The position numbers and the translations under genes were made by a program. From Aselliscus stoliczkanus (taxonomy: Eukaryota > Chordata > Mammalia > Chiroptera > Hipposideridae), in contig CM066735.1 of NCBI GenBank assembly GCA_033961575.1, positions 38,211,501 to 38,275,500 of the forward strand: a DNA stretch of 64,000 bases, given 5' to 3'. Shown piece after piece: positions 34,857-46,429 of the stretch. Positions within the stretch are counted from its first letter, which is position 1, and every line of letters begins with the position of its first letter. The notes under the pieces were generated by a model. That model made no database searches. It was not told the origin of the DNA and saw nothing but the letters and a program-made list of their open reading frames with translations.

Positions 34857-36335
34857 TTTAGTCCACAACGTAGTCTTATGAATTGGTTTGGCTTATTGAA
34901 TATACTACCCATTGGTTAAAGTACTATAAAATTTAGTTTTATTTTTTAATGCTTTTCTATGGCAATGAGAGAATGATCATTTAAAGAAGACACACTGTGC
35001 TACCACAGGATAATGTAGTATTGTGACCCAAACATTTGGGTTGAACAGTACGCTATCAACAGTACACATTCATTTATAAAAAGAAAAAGAAATAACTGAG
35101 ATTCAAACAGATTCAGTCACAAAATCTTTTAAGAGTGAAAAAAAGAAATGTATTTCTTTGACTACCAAGAAAATAACGAAGCTAAGCTCACTAAGCTTGC
35201 AGTAATGGAATTCACCTCTAGTTCTGTATAGGCAAAGTCATAAACCAAATAAAATAATGTTATAAAATTAATAAGCAAGTCAGCTATACACTGAATAAGC
35301 TACCTAGTCTTGAAATTTTCCTCCAGTTAACAATGACTCTAATTAAACATTTTTGGTTTTGTTTACCATCGTCAGTCGGTGAGATGGCTGCTTTATTATG
35401 CTTTGCTTCTGGATGAGTGTGAAAGGAAAAGGAGGCTTGTGGGGGAGACAGCATTTATTTCTACATAGATGTTGACAAAAATAGAAAGCGGAGGACAGAA
35501 AATTACTAGTTAGGTACTGTACATCCTGTTTATGAAAAAGTTCTCCTTTTCAAATGCATGTCAATGAGAATTCCCTTCCCCCACTCCCGCCACGTTTTCT
35601 AGCACACAGTCTCAACACATTCTGACTTTTCAATTTAACAAATGTTAAAAGCATAAGAGTTTTATATGACATCCTTCTATATACTAGTCCCTCTATTTGT
35701 TTTTTATTGTTGTTTGTTTGCTTAAATTATACTTCACCTTGGACATTCAGCCCAGCTCTAGATTGCATGATTTCCCTTGTTTGGAACCACTAGAGTCATT
35801 TAAGAAATAGGGACTTGTTTTGTTTTTGTTTTTTCCTGATATACATCATTTTCTTAGGTGACTAGCTTCATTTCATAATGCTTCAATTTCTTAATAAAAT
35901 GCCATTTGCTTTACCACTTACCATTACATTTCCTTGTGCTCTAAAAAAAAGGCTTATATGCTATAATAAGGTAAATTCCCACTGTGGTAAAATAATTTTT
36001 CAAAAATGACTTATCAAATAAGCTTATATTAAAGACCTAGCCTTGTTGATCCTGGGTGGTTGTAGAAAGTGATATCTGTATCCTCAGTTAATTAACAACA
36101 TCTGGTTAAAAAGATAGGGTATAGTAATGCAAAAAAAAAAAAAAAAAAGATGGAAAATCTACAGCCGTTTTATGTGTTGCATAGGAGGATCCATTAATTT
36201 AATTGAAAAGTAACATGTACCTTGGTATCTATGTAGAAAGCAGGCAAGCCACAAATAATGTGAAGTATCTATAAAAACTAAACGCATTATTTTTTAAAAG
36301 AAAATATTGTTTTACTCTGTTTTATTTTCCTACAG
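34857..36335. other. Unassigned sequence
   Basis: Contains an A18 tract at about 36131-36148 and low-complexity T-rich parts at about 35700-35835. It ends in a strong pyrimidine tract that looks like a splice acceptor. Confidence 0.4.
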
Positions 36336-36371
36336 ATATGCAGTTAATGTTTGCTTTGAAGAAAAGGCAAG
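36336..36371 (+). other. Candidate 36-nt microexon
   Basis: The segment is preceded by CTCTGTTTTATTTTCCTACAG, a long pyrimidine tract ending in CAG. It is followed by GTAAGT directly after an AAG, which is the consensus donor context. A branch-point-like ACTAAAC lies about 55 bp upstream. The enclosed 36 nt is divisible by three. One phase would read YAVNVCFEEKA with partial codons at the ends, another MQLMFALKKRQ, and the third has a stop. I do not recognise either peptide. No neighbouring exon is visible, so this is a splice-signal observation and not a gene call. Confidence 0.35.
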
Positions 36372-36559
36372 GTAAGTCTCCCCTTCTTACAACCATATCT
36401 CTTTCTTTGTATTCATTGTTGAATGCTTACACATCTCCCCCAAGCCTCTGTGATTTTTGACTGCATGGAATTGCATAATTTTGGATGTGGTTGCTTACAG
36501 AAAATTAGTTCTGTAACTTTTAATATAGTATTTAAAATACATCTATGACACCCTTTCTC

Positions 36560-37130
36560 AAAAAAAAAAAAGCATGCATTGAAACTCAGAATATAAAGAA
36601 ATATAAATTCTTAGTTGTTGTGATTCAGAAGAAGCAGGAGGGAGAGGAGATATAAAAAGGACGTGTGTACGTATCATGCCCCTGGTGTATGTTTCCTGAG
36701 CTCCTAACGGAACTGGTGGTCTCTCAATGATCTGTGGATGGCAGGTGCCCCGGGGAGAGCCTCCATGTGGGGCCAAGTCTGAGTTCTTTCAGGGTGAACT
36801 GCAAGTAGCCTCCTCACAGTACAGCTCCTTATTTCAGTGAATTAACCTAGGCTGAAATTCGTGTTTCCCAGCTCCTGCCTTTGGCAGTCGACCACACAGT
36901 TTCCTGCTGCTTAGTGCTGTCGGGCAGGGGACCAGCGAGGCATCTCGTGCTCAGCTGGTTTTCATGGCCACTTAACCTGTGGGGAGCTAGCAACCCTCAC
37001 CCTGCCAAATGGTGTGTGGGCAGACAGCCTCGTGCTGCCACCTATTGCTGCCCTGCTGTCTATCTCCTATTCCCTTTCACTTTTAGTCACATAAACAAAA
37101 GAATAAGCCTATAGCCAATGGGAAATGAAA
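36560..37130. other. GC-richer block of unknown origin
   Basis: About 450 bp, roughly 36650-37080, is visibly richer in GC than its surroundings. It has a TATAAAAAGG (36651-36660) at its left and blocks such as GGTGCCCCGGGGAGAGCC. It could be a worn ERV1-type LTR, but I find no TG...CA pair with a duplication and no well-placed AATAAA. Frames at 36558-36776 and 36881-37114 encode nothing I recognise. Confidence 0.3.
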
Positions 37131-37635
37131 AAGGTTATCTCTTTTGGCTATAGCCACTGCAGTTTCATTGTGTATTTTTATTTTGAGACATCCTACACTG
37201 AACTTTTAGGAAAGATGAAGTCCTCATTTTACATAGAAGGAAAAAAGCTGTGGTACTCCCGTCATGAGTCTGGCGAAGGTCATTCTCCCTAGTCTTCTCC
37301 TGATGCATCATAGGGACAGGTGGTCTGGACGTCGGTGGGTGTTGTAAAAATGCTTTGGTTGTTTCCTTATGTGTCATTAAGGAGGTGGATACTTCTTAAA
37401 TTTAAGCACCCAACACTTTTATTTCTCTTATTTTAGTGCTTGGCATTTTAATTCAATATGTTCAAGAAACACTTTTAGAGAAAGTATATTTTTATTTTTC
37501 TAATAAGACTAGTTTCATAATAGCCACTACTTAAGGAAATTTTTATGTTTATATCATTTTTGATTGAGCCAAATGGGGAATTACAGAGAGTGATGGCATT
37601 TCCTTGGAATGAGCCCTATATTAGTTGGTATAGGG

Positions 37636-37683
<48 letters not shown>

Positions 37684-38559
37684 ATGCGTACATGCATGTG
37701 CACACTGATCTTAAGGATTGTGTGTGCTTAGCATAAGACTAATATTTAATTTGATGATCAATCTTGAAGGGTATCACCATCTTGATACCTTTGAAAAATG
37801 CTGGTCAGCTATTTTACTGAATATGGCTCTATTTGAGTTTGTCTGGTGTTTTCTCTTGATTGGACTGAGGTTCTACATTTTTGACAAGAGTAGAGAGAAA
37901 TGGTATTGTGTCCTCAGTGTATCATATTATCAAGTTCATGATGTCAGTGGCTTATTTTTGATGTTGACCTTGTTCACCTGGCTTTCTGCACTGTGAAGTA
38001 AGATTCTGTCAGCTGTAGAAAAAGTCTCCTCATTGTAAAGTTTTTACCTTCCTCCCTGAAGGTAATGGGTATGTTGAAGGACATTCTTGTTCTTAAATGT
38101 TTATTCATCAGTTTTAGTATCAATATGTGCTTCTTGTAAATGCTGTTGGGCACCTCTATAACCATTTGGAAAAATACAAAAATTGAGAAAATTTTTTTTT
38201 TAGAAAAATGGACAGCAGGTATAAATGACCAGTTCACATAAACATATAAAAATGCTCTAACTTTAAACAGAATATGAGGAATTTAGTTAAATCTCCTATG
38301 ACATACCATTTGTGGTCCATAATGCTGGCAAAAAGAATAAAAAACTTAACAATGCCCCCTCTTGCTGTGGCTTTGGGAATAGTCATTTTCATTCATTGAT
38401 CACCATCAATGAATTCAAGGTGTTACAACACCTATGAGCCATAGTTACAGCACACAGAAGACCGCTTCTCAGTCATAGAATAGATTGAGGCATTATTTGC
38501 AAGATTTATTAATAAGTATAAAAACAATATTAATGAGGTATAAGAGGTTGTATATAGTA
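37131..38559. other. Unassigned sequence with a (GT)n array
   Basis: The only clear feature is (GT)n at 37639-37682. Frames at 37545-37736 and 37718-37996 start in or near it and look accidental. Confidence 0.4.
37639..37682. repeat. (GT)n microsatellite
   Basis: About 22 perfect GT units, likely polymorphic. Confidence 0.95.
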
Positions 38560-38800
38560 TTCTCTTTAATGTAAAAAAGGAAGAATGGAAACAAACTAAA
38601 ATGTATTTTATCTATCTGTACATAGGAAGCATGAGAAGGATAAACCACAAAGCAAGGAAACTGGTTACTTTTAGAGGGCTCCAGGGAGAGTAAGGTAGTT
38701 ATAGGGGAGGAATTAGTGCCATTTGTATATATCTTGTTATAGAAAATGCTATGTACTTTTACTATTATAAAATTTTATACATCGCAGTGTGTTTTTTTTT
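38560..38800 (+). mobile_element. Old L1 3'-UTR fragment
   Basis: CTGGTTACTTTTAGAGGGCT then CCAGGGAGAG and a later TATACATCGCAG resemble the sense 3' end of old L1M elements. Boundaries are soft. Confidence 0.45.
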
Positions 38801-39364
38801 AACTTCAGATTTTTAATGCTTGAAAGCAAGTTCATATTCTACATATTAAAAAAAAACAAAAAAAACAAAACAATAAACCATAAAGGGTGTGGGAAAATAA
38901 CTATGACTGAATGTGAATATAAACAAATGAAACAAATAGTATTTCACAAGCTAAAGTAGTGTGTGAACACAAGATTTTCACTATATACTGTAAGTCCAGG
39001 GAGGAAACTAACCAGGACTGCATCCAAATCACCAACACTTTTTCATGGGTTTGTTTGCATAGTGATATAAAGTAGCAGTCCTGAACCAATTTTATATGCA
39101 TTGTGAAATTAAGCAAATAAACAAATGTATTGATATTATTGAGAAGCAAAGATTTATCTATTTAAAAAAAAAAGAATAGATGAACAAAGTACGTAGTTAA
39201 AAAACAACCCTGAAAACTTTGAATTGGAATCAGAAATATCAATGTGAACTCAAGATTTCTAATATCTCACATATATTTTCTAATTCTTCCTGTGTACAGA
39301 GAAAAGCAGAATATGAAAGTAAAACAATACAAAAACAAAAAACTAAAAGTCAATATACCTGTTA

Positions 39365-39500
39365 TCTTATTTTTGCCACTTACTAGTTCTTTATGAATAA
39401 GCCACTAACTTCTTGGAGCTTTATTCTCTCTTCTGTAAAACTGTAAGTCCCAAATCTTTGAATACTCGTGGGTATTCCAATGCAATAACTTGTCAGGGTG
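39365..39500 (+). mobile_element. MIR SINE fragment
   Basis: Recognisable MIR core and 3' part: TTTGCCACTTACTAGTTCTT, then GCCACTAACTTCTTGGAGCT and TTCTCTCTTCTGTAAAACTG. Confidence 0.65.
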
Positions 39501-39807
39501 ATTTTGCTATAGAGCCATAAGACCATACTATTATAAAGTAAAGAGATTAAGTCAATGGAGGATGTATCTCTTCTAGAGTTTTTTACTAGTGTTTGTTGGC
39601 TCTGGCCACAGGTCCTTCCTGCTAATAAGCTGAGGTATGGCCAAAGGTGAATCAGAGACTGTACACCAATGTTGCACCCTTGGAGCCCACCATAATGCAT
39701 GACACAGCAGCATAGTGTGCAAAATTTTATCATCCTCAGTACAGCTCTTGGGAAAGTCCATACATGTTTCAAAATTACGTTCTTAATTTCTTTACCTGTT
39801 GTCCTAC

Positions 39808-40143
39808 TGTTATGGGTTAAATACTGGTATCTCCTCCAGATTCTTATGTTGATGCTCTGCCAGTGTGATGGTATTAGGATGAGCCTTTGGGAGATAATTA
39901 GGTTTAGATGAGTTCATGAAGGTGGGATCTTCATGATGGGCTTAGTGCTCTAATAAAAAGAGATGATGATACATCAAGATGGCAGCCATCTGCAATCCAA
40001 GAAGGGGGTCCTCACCAGAATCAACCATGCTGACATCTTGATCTTGGACTTTCCAGCCTCCAGAACTGTGAGTGATAAATTTCTGTTTTTTAAGCTATCT
40101 AGTCTATGGTATTTTGTTATGACAGCCTGAGCTGACTAAAATA
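39808..40143 (+). mobile_element. Solo MaLR LTR (MLT1/MST-type)
   Basis: Starts TGTTATGGGTTAAATACTGG and then follows the family order: CAGTGTGATGGTATTAGGAT, GCCTTTGGGAGATAATTAGG, GATCTTGGACTTTCCAGCCT, CCAGAACTGTGAGTGATAAA, CTATGGTATTTTGTTATGAC, ending GACTAAAATA. The polyadenylation signal is decayed to GATAAA. The pentamers CCTAC (39803-39807) and GCTAC (40144-40148) are a likely 5-bp target duplication. Confidence 0.9.
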
Positions 40144-40148
40144 GCTAC

Positions 40149-41137
40149 TAAAGAATTTATATACAGTGTCTTTTATCTGCATTTCTCTTAAAATTGAAAT
40201 AATATCTTGACATTAATTATTTGCACTTTATAAAATCATGTCTAGATAACTTGTTTGAAATGATAAACTGTATAAATAAAAAAGAAATAAATAACTCTGT
40301 CTCCATAACTAATTTTTAAACCAAGAGGTGGTTTTTTTTTTAAGTAATCCTTTCCTTATGTTCCCAAAGGTACAATGGAAAATGTCTCTTCCATTATATA
40401 AGTAAAAAATAATGAGATCTCTGGACAAATTATGGCACTTAGAAAATTTGACAATCTATTAAGTCAAAAGATTTTGTGTGTATATTAAATTGATTCTCTT
40501 TGAAATATTAATGTCTACTTGAGCCAGTACTTTTAAAATAATGATGCATTTCTGCCTCCACAAAAGGAATTGTGCTAGTCTTCCACAAATCAACCATATG
40601 CTACTGCCTTGGATCTCCTGTGGCTTTTGAGACATGATATCTCACCCTGTGTTTTAGCAAACTATCTGTTCGGTGTTGCATTAGAACAACCACCTGAGAA
40701 ATATTGTGATAACTGTGGTGGTTTCTGTATAACCTTCACATGTAGAAAAGTGCTATTTCACTTTATTATCACAATTTTCCTAACATTGAGGTGTAAAGTT
40801 TTTTGTTTTGTTTTTTTATTCTTTCTACTGGAGATACCAACTACAGTTATGACTGAGGCTAATATATACTTTAGTGGAAGGAAGTACTTAGAGGAGGAGT
40901 GTATGTATGTATTTCTTAGAGTAGATATATTACATTTAGGATAAATGATAATTTTGAAACATTAAGAATTGTAATATTCCTTCTACATTTTCTTGATCAT
41001 CAACTCTGGCTAGATGAAAAAAAATGGAGCAAATAAACCTTCATTTCATGATATTCAATTGCAGTAAGCTAAAATATATTTGAATATGTAGTGATTGTTA
41101 TATTATGAAGGAACCCATTCTAATGAGTAGAACAGTC
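40149..41137. other. Unassigned sequence
   Basis: No repeat family recognised. The 111-aa frame at 40609-40944 is rich in F, L and C but resembles no protein I know and lacks flanking splice sites or a start context I would trust. Confidence 0.4.
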
Positions 41138-41141
41138 TCTT

Positions 41142-41189
41142 TTTTTTTAAACTGGGGCCGCTTAACCACCGCGACACTCTGCTGGCCCT
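41142..41189 (-). mobile_element. Internally deleted head-only tRNA SINE
   Basis: On the minus strand GGGCCAGCAGAGTGTCGCGG and TGGTTAAGCGGCCCCAGTTT, then A-tail. Relative to the copies at 28581 and 54281 it lacks the CTGGCTT...AAGCCAG hairpin between two CGCT-type motifs, and its tail end. Flanks TAGAACAGTCTCTT (41128-41141) and TAGAATGGTCTCTT (41190-41203) are an imperfect target duplication. Confidence 0.8.
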
Positions 41190-41203
41190 TAGAATGGTCT
41201 CTT

Positions 41204-41725
41204 AATATAGACGATTTTTCTCTATAGTTGTGATATATGGCCAGGCAAATGATGTGGCCAGGTAAATGATGTGGCCACCCCAAAAAGACACTCATTTTCT
41301 AGAGATAGGATACAGTGAGGCTCTGAAACTAGAACCATCCATCATAAGAAAGAATAAATCAATGGGCTAAAATAGGGGACATCTTTATACTGAGACATGG
41401 AACCACAAGGTCCTCCCTAGCTTGATCTCTGAAATTCGATAAGATCACAGCCTTTCCCCACCTCTTCCCAGTTGGTGGGCTCTATCCAATAACTAAGTTA
41501 CAGTTGCAAAGGTCTGGCTTGCTTCCCCCCAAATCAAGATTAATCTCAAGGTCATCTCAGCCTCCAGGGTCAGACTCCTCATTGCCAAACCAAGGAATTG
41601 TCTGAAAGACAGACCATCTGTATGGAGAGATTTTTAAAAAATGATTCTTTTCCATTGCCGTCATCACAGGAGAGTTTAGGCCCAGGATCTTTTACTTTAT
41701 GTCCTATTTAGAAAGGAATGCCTAC
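41204..41725. other. Unassigned sequence
   Basis: Contains a short tandem repeat of CCAGGTAAATGATGTGGCCA-type units at about 41240-41277. Otherwise nothing is recognised. Confidence 0.4.
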
Positions 41726-41935
41726 TCCAATGTCATAAATATATTTTCCTCTATGTTTATTTTCTCTAGAAACTGTATTGTTTTACCGATCACATATAGG
41801 GTTGTGAAAAATTTAAAATTAATGGGGTGAGAGATAAGGCTCCTGGTTCATTTTTGTTCATATGGATATCCTGTTTGACTAGTACCATTTCTTGAAGGGA
41901 TTATTGGCTCTCCACTTCACTGTACTGTTTTATTT
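41726..41935 (-). mobile_element. L1 ORF2 fragment, antisense
   Basis: The order TTCCTCTATGTTTATTTTCT, CTAGAAACTGTATTGTTTTA, then CATATGGATATCCTGTTTGA and CTAGTACCATTTCTTGAAGG is the antisense late-ORF2 region of an old L1. It partly covers the same ORF2 region as the right end of the L1 at 42207-43683, so it is a separate insertion. Confidence 0.6.
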
Positions 41936-41949
41936 ATGTTTATTAAAAA

Positions 41950-42115
41950 AAAATGTTAAACACATCTCTAAGCCAGGTATTATAATTTTTGTCTAAATGA
42001 GTGAACTGGATTGTGGAGGTGAAGGAGGCACATAGCAAGTAAATAGTAAAGAAATCACTCCAGCATCTTTTGACTGTCAAATCCATATTTTGATACCTTG
42101 ACTGATTTCTTTGGT
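41950..42115 (-). mobile_element. MIR SINE fragment, antisense
   Basis: Weak antisense MIR motifs such as GGAGGCACATAGCAAGTAAA and TTTTGACTGTCAAATCC. Confidence 0.4.
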
Positions 42116-42206
42116 AATCTTTGTAATACCTCAAAAATATACATATATTTAATGAAACAAATGAATAACTAAATCAGCCAGTAAATATGCTATAGCTATG
42201 AGGCAT

Positions 42207-43683
42207 TTTTTTTCTTTTATTCTCTTATTGTGAAATATTTTTTTAATTAGCTTCAGGTGTACAACACAGTGCATAGTTATCCTTTTAAACCCTCAAAGTG
42301 ACAGCCTCCCTCCCCCAATTCGCCACCCCACTACTCCCCCCCCCATATCACATATATCTATACAATTCCTTTGATTCCCTTCCACAGTATAATCCACATC
42401 CCGTGCCTATCTATACATTCAGTTACAGTTGGCATACAATATTATACAACATCAGCTTCAGGTGTACAGTGCAGTGATCAAGCCTCTACTCCATCCATGA
42501 AATGGTCTCCCTAACAAGACATGTGACCATCTGACACCCCAAAAATATTTACAACATTATTATATTCCCTGAACTGTCTTTCATATCCCTGTGGCAATAT
42601 TGTAGTTACCTATTTATGTTGTCTAATCCCTTCCCTTTCTCACTCATCTCCACCCCCTCCCAACTAGCAACCATCAGTGTTTCCTTTATATCTATGAGTC
42701 TGTTTCTGTTTACTTTGCTCATTCATTCAGTTTTTCAGATTCCACATATAAGTGAGATCATATGGTGTTTGTCTTTCTCCAACTGACTTATTTCACTTAA
42801 CATAATAGTCTCTAGGTCCATCATATCGTTGCAAATGATACGATTTCATTCTTCTTTATAGGGAGTAATACTCCAGTGTATAAATGTACTACAGTTTCTT
42901 AATTCAGTCATATACCGATGGGCATTTCGGTTGTTTCCAAGTCTTGGCTATTGTAAATAGTGCTGCAATAAGCATAGGGGTGCATATATTTTTTTGAATC
43001 AGTGTCTTGGATTTTTCTGGGTAGGTACCCAAGAGTGGAATTGCTGGCTCATACGTTAGTTCCATTTCCAGGTTTTTGAGATACCTCTATACTGATTTCC
43101 ATAATGCCTGCACCAATTTGGAGTCCCACCAACAATGCACCAGGGTTCCCTTTTCTCCACACACTAACCAGCACTTGTTGTTTGTTGGTTTATTGATGAT
43201 AGCCATTCTGATGGGAGTTAAGTGGTATGTCATTGTGGCTTTTATTTCTATTTCTCTGATGATTAGTGAGGTTGAACATTTTTTCATATGCCTGTAGGCC
43301 ATCTGTATGTCCTCTTTAGAGAAACACCTCTTCATATTCTCTGCCTATTTTTTAATTGGGTTGTTTTTTTGGTGTTGAGTTTCTTGAGTGTTTTATAAAT
43401 TTTGAATATTAACCCCCTTATCAGATATATCGTTGGCAACTGTCTTCTCCAATTCAGTAAGCTGCCTTTTTGTTTTATTGATGATTTCCTTTGCTGTGAA
43501 AAAACTTTTAAGTTTGATGTAATCCCGTATGTTCATTTTTTCTTTTATTTCCCTTGCCCAAGGGGATATATCAGTAAAAATATTACTCAGGGTAATGTCT
43601 GCAAACTTACTCCTATGTTTTCATCTAGGAGTTTTATGGTTTCAGGTCTTACATTTAAATCTTTAATCCATTTTGAGTTTGTT
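42207..43683 (-). mobile_element. 5'-truncated L1 (ORF2 C-terminus and 3' UTR)
   Basis: In antisense it runs from 3' UTR (GCTTCAGGTGTACAACACAG) through the end of ORF2. Recognisable peptides on the minus strand include KWIKDLNVRPETIKLL (within 43587-43817), [20 protein letters not shown], and [16 protein letters not shown], the cysteine/histidine segment near the ORF2p C-terminus (within 43087-43335). ORF2p is the endonuclease/reverse transcriptase of L1; only its end remains and frameshifts interrupt it, so it is inactive. CTATGAGGCAT (42196-42206) and CTATGAAGTAT (43684-43694) may be the target duplication. Confidence 0.92.
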
Positions 43684-43694
43684 CTATGAAGTAT

Positions 43695-46009
43695 TTTTGG
43701 AATAGTGTGAAAAGCGATAGTATCTCTGAGAATTTGTTTGTGTTGCAGAATAGGAATGTGTCTTAGAGTGGTACATGTCAAAAATGTGTGTGTGTTAAGA
43801 AGGAGTGGGAAAACCATTTCAAGATAACATGAAGTTCTCTTGAGAGTAAAGTGGTATTTCAGTAGTAATTTTGTTTTAAATCAAAGTAGAGGTATGTTCT
43901 GGATGAAAAGAGAGCTAAGGATAGGTGTAAGATGTATCTTAGGAGGAATTGTCAGTAATGGATAGAAAAAGCTTCATGTTCTTTTAATTGCAGAAAAAAC
44001 ATACAGAGACATAAAGTCAAATTGATACATTATTCTATAATGAAGCCATGGTGTAACCAAAAGAGGGAACCTTTAGACAGAGCTTAATGGAAATAACAAA
44101 AATGTATTTTCTAAAAGGCTTGAATGTGCATTGAGAACCAAAATTCATTTTCCTAACCAATATAATTTTAATAGTAACAATTTTTTTTAAAGCCCTATCA
44201 TTTCAATTCATTGCTTTCTCATGGTATCTTTCAGGTTCTCTTTATATTAATGGGGACCTATTCCCAGAGTGCCTCAGGAGTCACCTTCCCTGGCTTCCTC
44301 AAATTACCCTCATTCCTGGCTCACTTAGTTCTTATTTCAAAAACCATAGTAGCTTTTTTTTTTTGCTGGCATCTCTTAGTGGTTGCAGGCTTTTCATATT
44401 CTACTTTGACGTGATTTTTCAAAACTCATCTCTAGAGCCAAGATTTTAATTCATTGAATCCCTTATATTTTTATTTTTTATTTTCTATGTTCTTCACTAA
44501 ATGAGGGGAGCCTGCTTGATATATAACCACAGGAACTACATTGTTGGTTCATGTGGCACTGCTATACCTTTCTCTCTGAGAATTTGATTCTGCATCTAGC
44601 TCCTTTGGCTATATCAGCATTCTTCTCTGCTGCAATGCTCAGAGGTAATATTCCACTCTCTCTCAGAAGGAATCCCTTCTGACTGGAATCCAAACAAACA
44701 GTACATTCCCTGTTGTACATCTCAGCAGCACTTTTGTGTAACACTTTATTTGTTATGAGACTCAGGAATATAGTTGGCATTAATTCATAGTTATGGACCA
44801 GCAGATAGATTTTTAAATTTGTACGATGCATACATTAAGTTGTTTTTATATTTCCAGATTTCCCATCTCAGTGACACTAATAAGAGCAACAATAATTTAA
44901 AAGATGTGTTCGTAAAATCTCGAAATGCAAAGGGATAATGTATTTCTGAAGTTTTATATTATTAAACCAATGCTAGGGGACAATTATGATTATGTTGTAA
45001 ACTCACTTCGGTGCTCTAGTTTTTTATTGTCACCTTCTCTGATGAACACTAAGCACTAAAGTGGAAACTATCAGATAGCTAAGGGTATATTGAAGAAAGG
45101 TGGTTCAGGCTAACAGAATTGTGCCTGCCCAGTGGGCTTGTAAAGCACACACTGAGGTAATAATGTTAGCGTTAGAGGAAATGAAAGTGTCAGAGTGAAT
45201 ATGAAGGCAAATAGATGTCAGCCAATGTGTAATACTAATGGGAAAAATTAAAAGAGAAAAGGTCCAGTCAAATGAGAATAAACCTAAGTATTCCAAATAA
45301 AAACCCAATTAAAGGTGTGCCTATTACAGATAAAATGCTTTCAGTAGAAAGATAACTACATTTCCTGTTTTTTCAGAAGAAAAGTGTTAATTGCTAATGC
45401 TTACAATTTGGGGACAGTGACAAAGTGGAACTCCCTGAAAGAAAACACACATAAAGAAAAATAAATTACTGCATATATTAAGAAAGTTATCCAAAGCATG
45501 TTTTTTTTACCTTTAAAAATACTTACAATCATGGTTTGTTCTCCTAATAACTCCTGACAGTTGTTAAAATTAACATAGAGCTAAGTAAAGGACAGAAAGT
45601 CATTCTCTGCATATCAGATTCTTCACAATTAGGAACAAAACTCGACAATGCCAGATAGTTTCTGTCCTTTTTTTATTTTCTTCAGTGTGATAAAGTATAT
45701 TTGTCTTCTATATGTAATCACAACCTGAAAATGCAGATTTGACTTTAGCTCAAATTGTCTAAAAACACATATTAATATATAGATGTTGCTGTATCTAAAC
45801 ATTTGTTTTAGACTAAGAATAAGACAATTGAAGGATAATTAGGGAGATGTAGAATAAGGAAAGCTGTTGAAACTTTGAGAAGATATGATGCAGATCTAAG
45901 TATTCCTATGGATGTGTGGTGATTTCCCATTCTGAGAAGGGAAGAAGAAAGAGTCAGAAGAAAGAAACATTTTCTAGGGAATAATCTGATTCAAAAATAA
46001 CAGCTGACC
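43695..46009. other. Unassigned sequence
   Basis: About 2.3 kb with no confident family. Frames at 44211-44414, 44562-44831 and 45105-45308 have no recognisable product. Confidence 0.4.
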
Positions 46010-46022
46010 TACAAGAACTTTT

Positions 46023-46416
46023 TTTTTTTTTTTAAGATTTTAAGATTGGGGAATTGGGGGAGGGGAACAGCATTGGGGAATCGGGGAAGGGGAACAGACA
46101 AGTCGCCGTCCCCCTGCTCCTCAGTCCAGCTGCGGAGGACACCGCCCTACCGGCCCACATTGGCACCATCACCACGCTCCTCCCGGATGAGGCAGATAGG
46201 TCGCCGGCCTCTGGATGTCGCTCACTGCGGCCCACGGCAGCCCACTGCAGCAGGGGCTGCAGCCTACACCATCGCCGGGGCTCACACAGCCCAGCTCCAG
46301 GTGGAACCGCCGCCAGCCGCAGAGGGCAGTGTCACCGGCCCCCACACGCGGGATCCGAACCGGGGCCGCCAGCATCCCAAGCCAGCTCCCAATCAACGCG
46401 CCGCTCGGCCGGCCCT
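46023..46416 (-). mobile_element. Young GC-rich tRNA-derived SINE
   Basis: Minus-strand head GGGCCGGCCGAGCGGCGCG, B-box-like GGTTCGGATCCCGCG, a CpG-rich body and a tail of two CCCCAATTCCCC-type units, ending short of a clear AATAAA. The target duplication TACAAGAACTTTT is exact (46010-46022 and 46417-46429). Many intact CpGs and the exact duplication argue for a young or slowly decaying copy. The frames at 46046-46624 and neighbours are reads through it. Confidence 0.95.
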
Positions 46417-46429
46417 TACAAGAACTTTT

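Noticed and set aside
40609..40944. 111-aa frame
   Set aside because: No recognisable domain, AT-rich codons, and no support from splice sites or neighbours.
43087..43817. Protein fragments with reverse-transcriptase-associated C-terminal motifs
   Set aside because: Not a gene: these are remnants of L1 ORF2p in a 5'-truncated, frameshifted copy.
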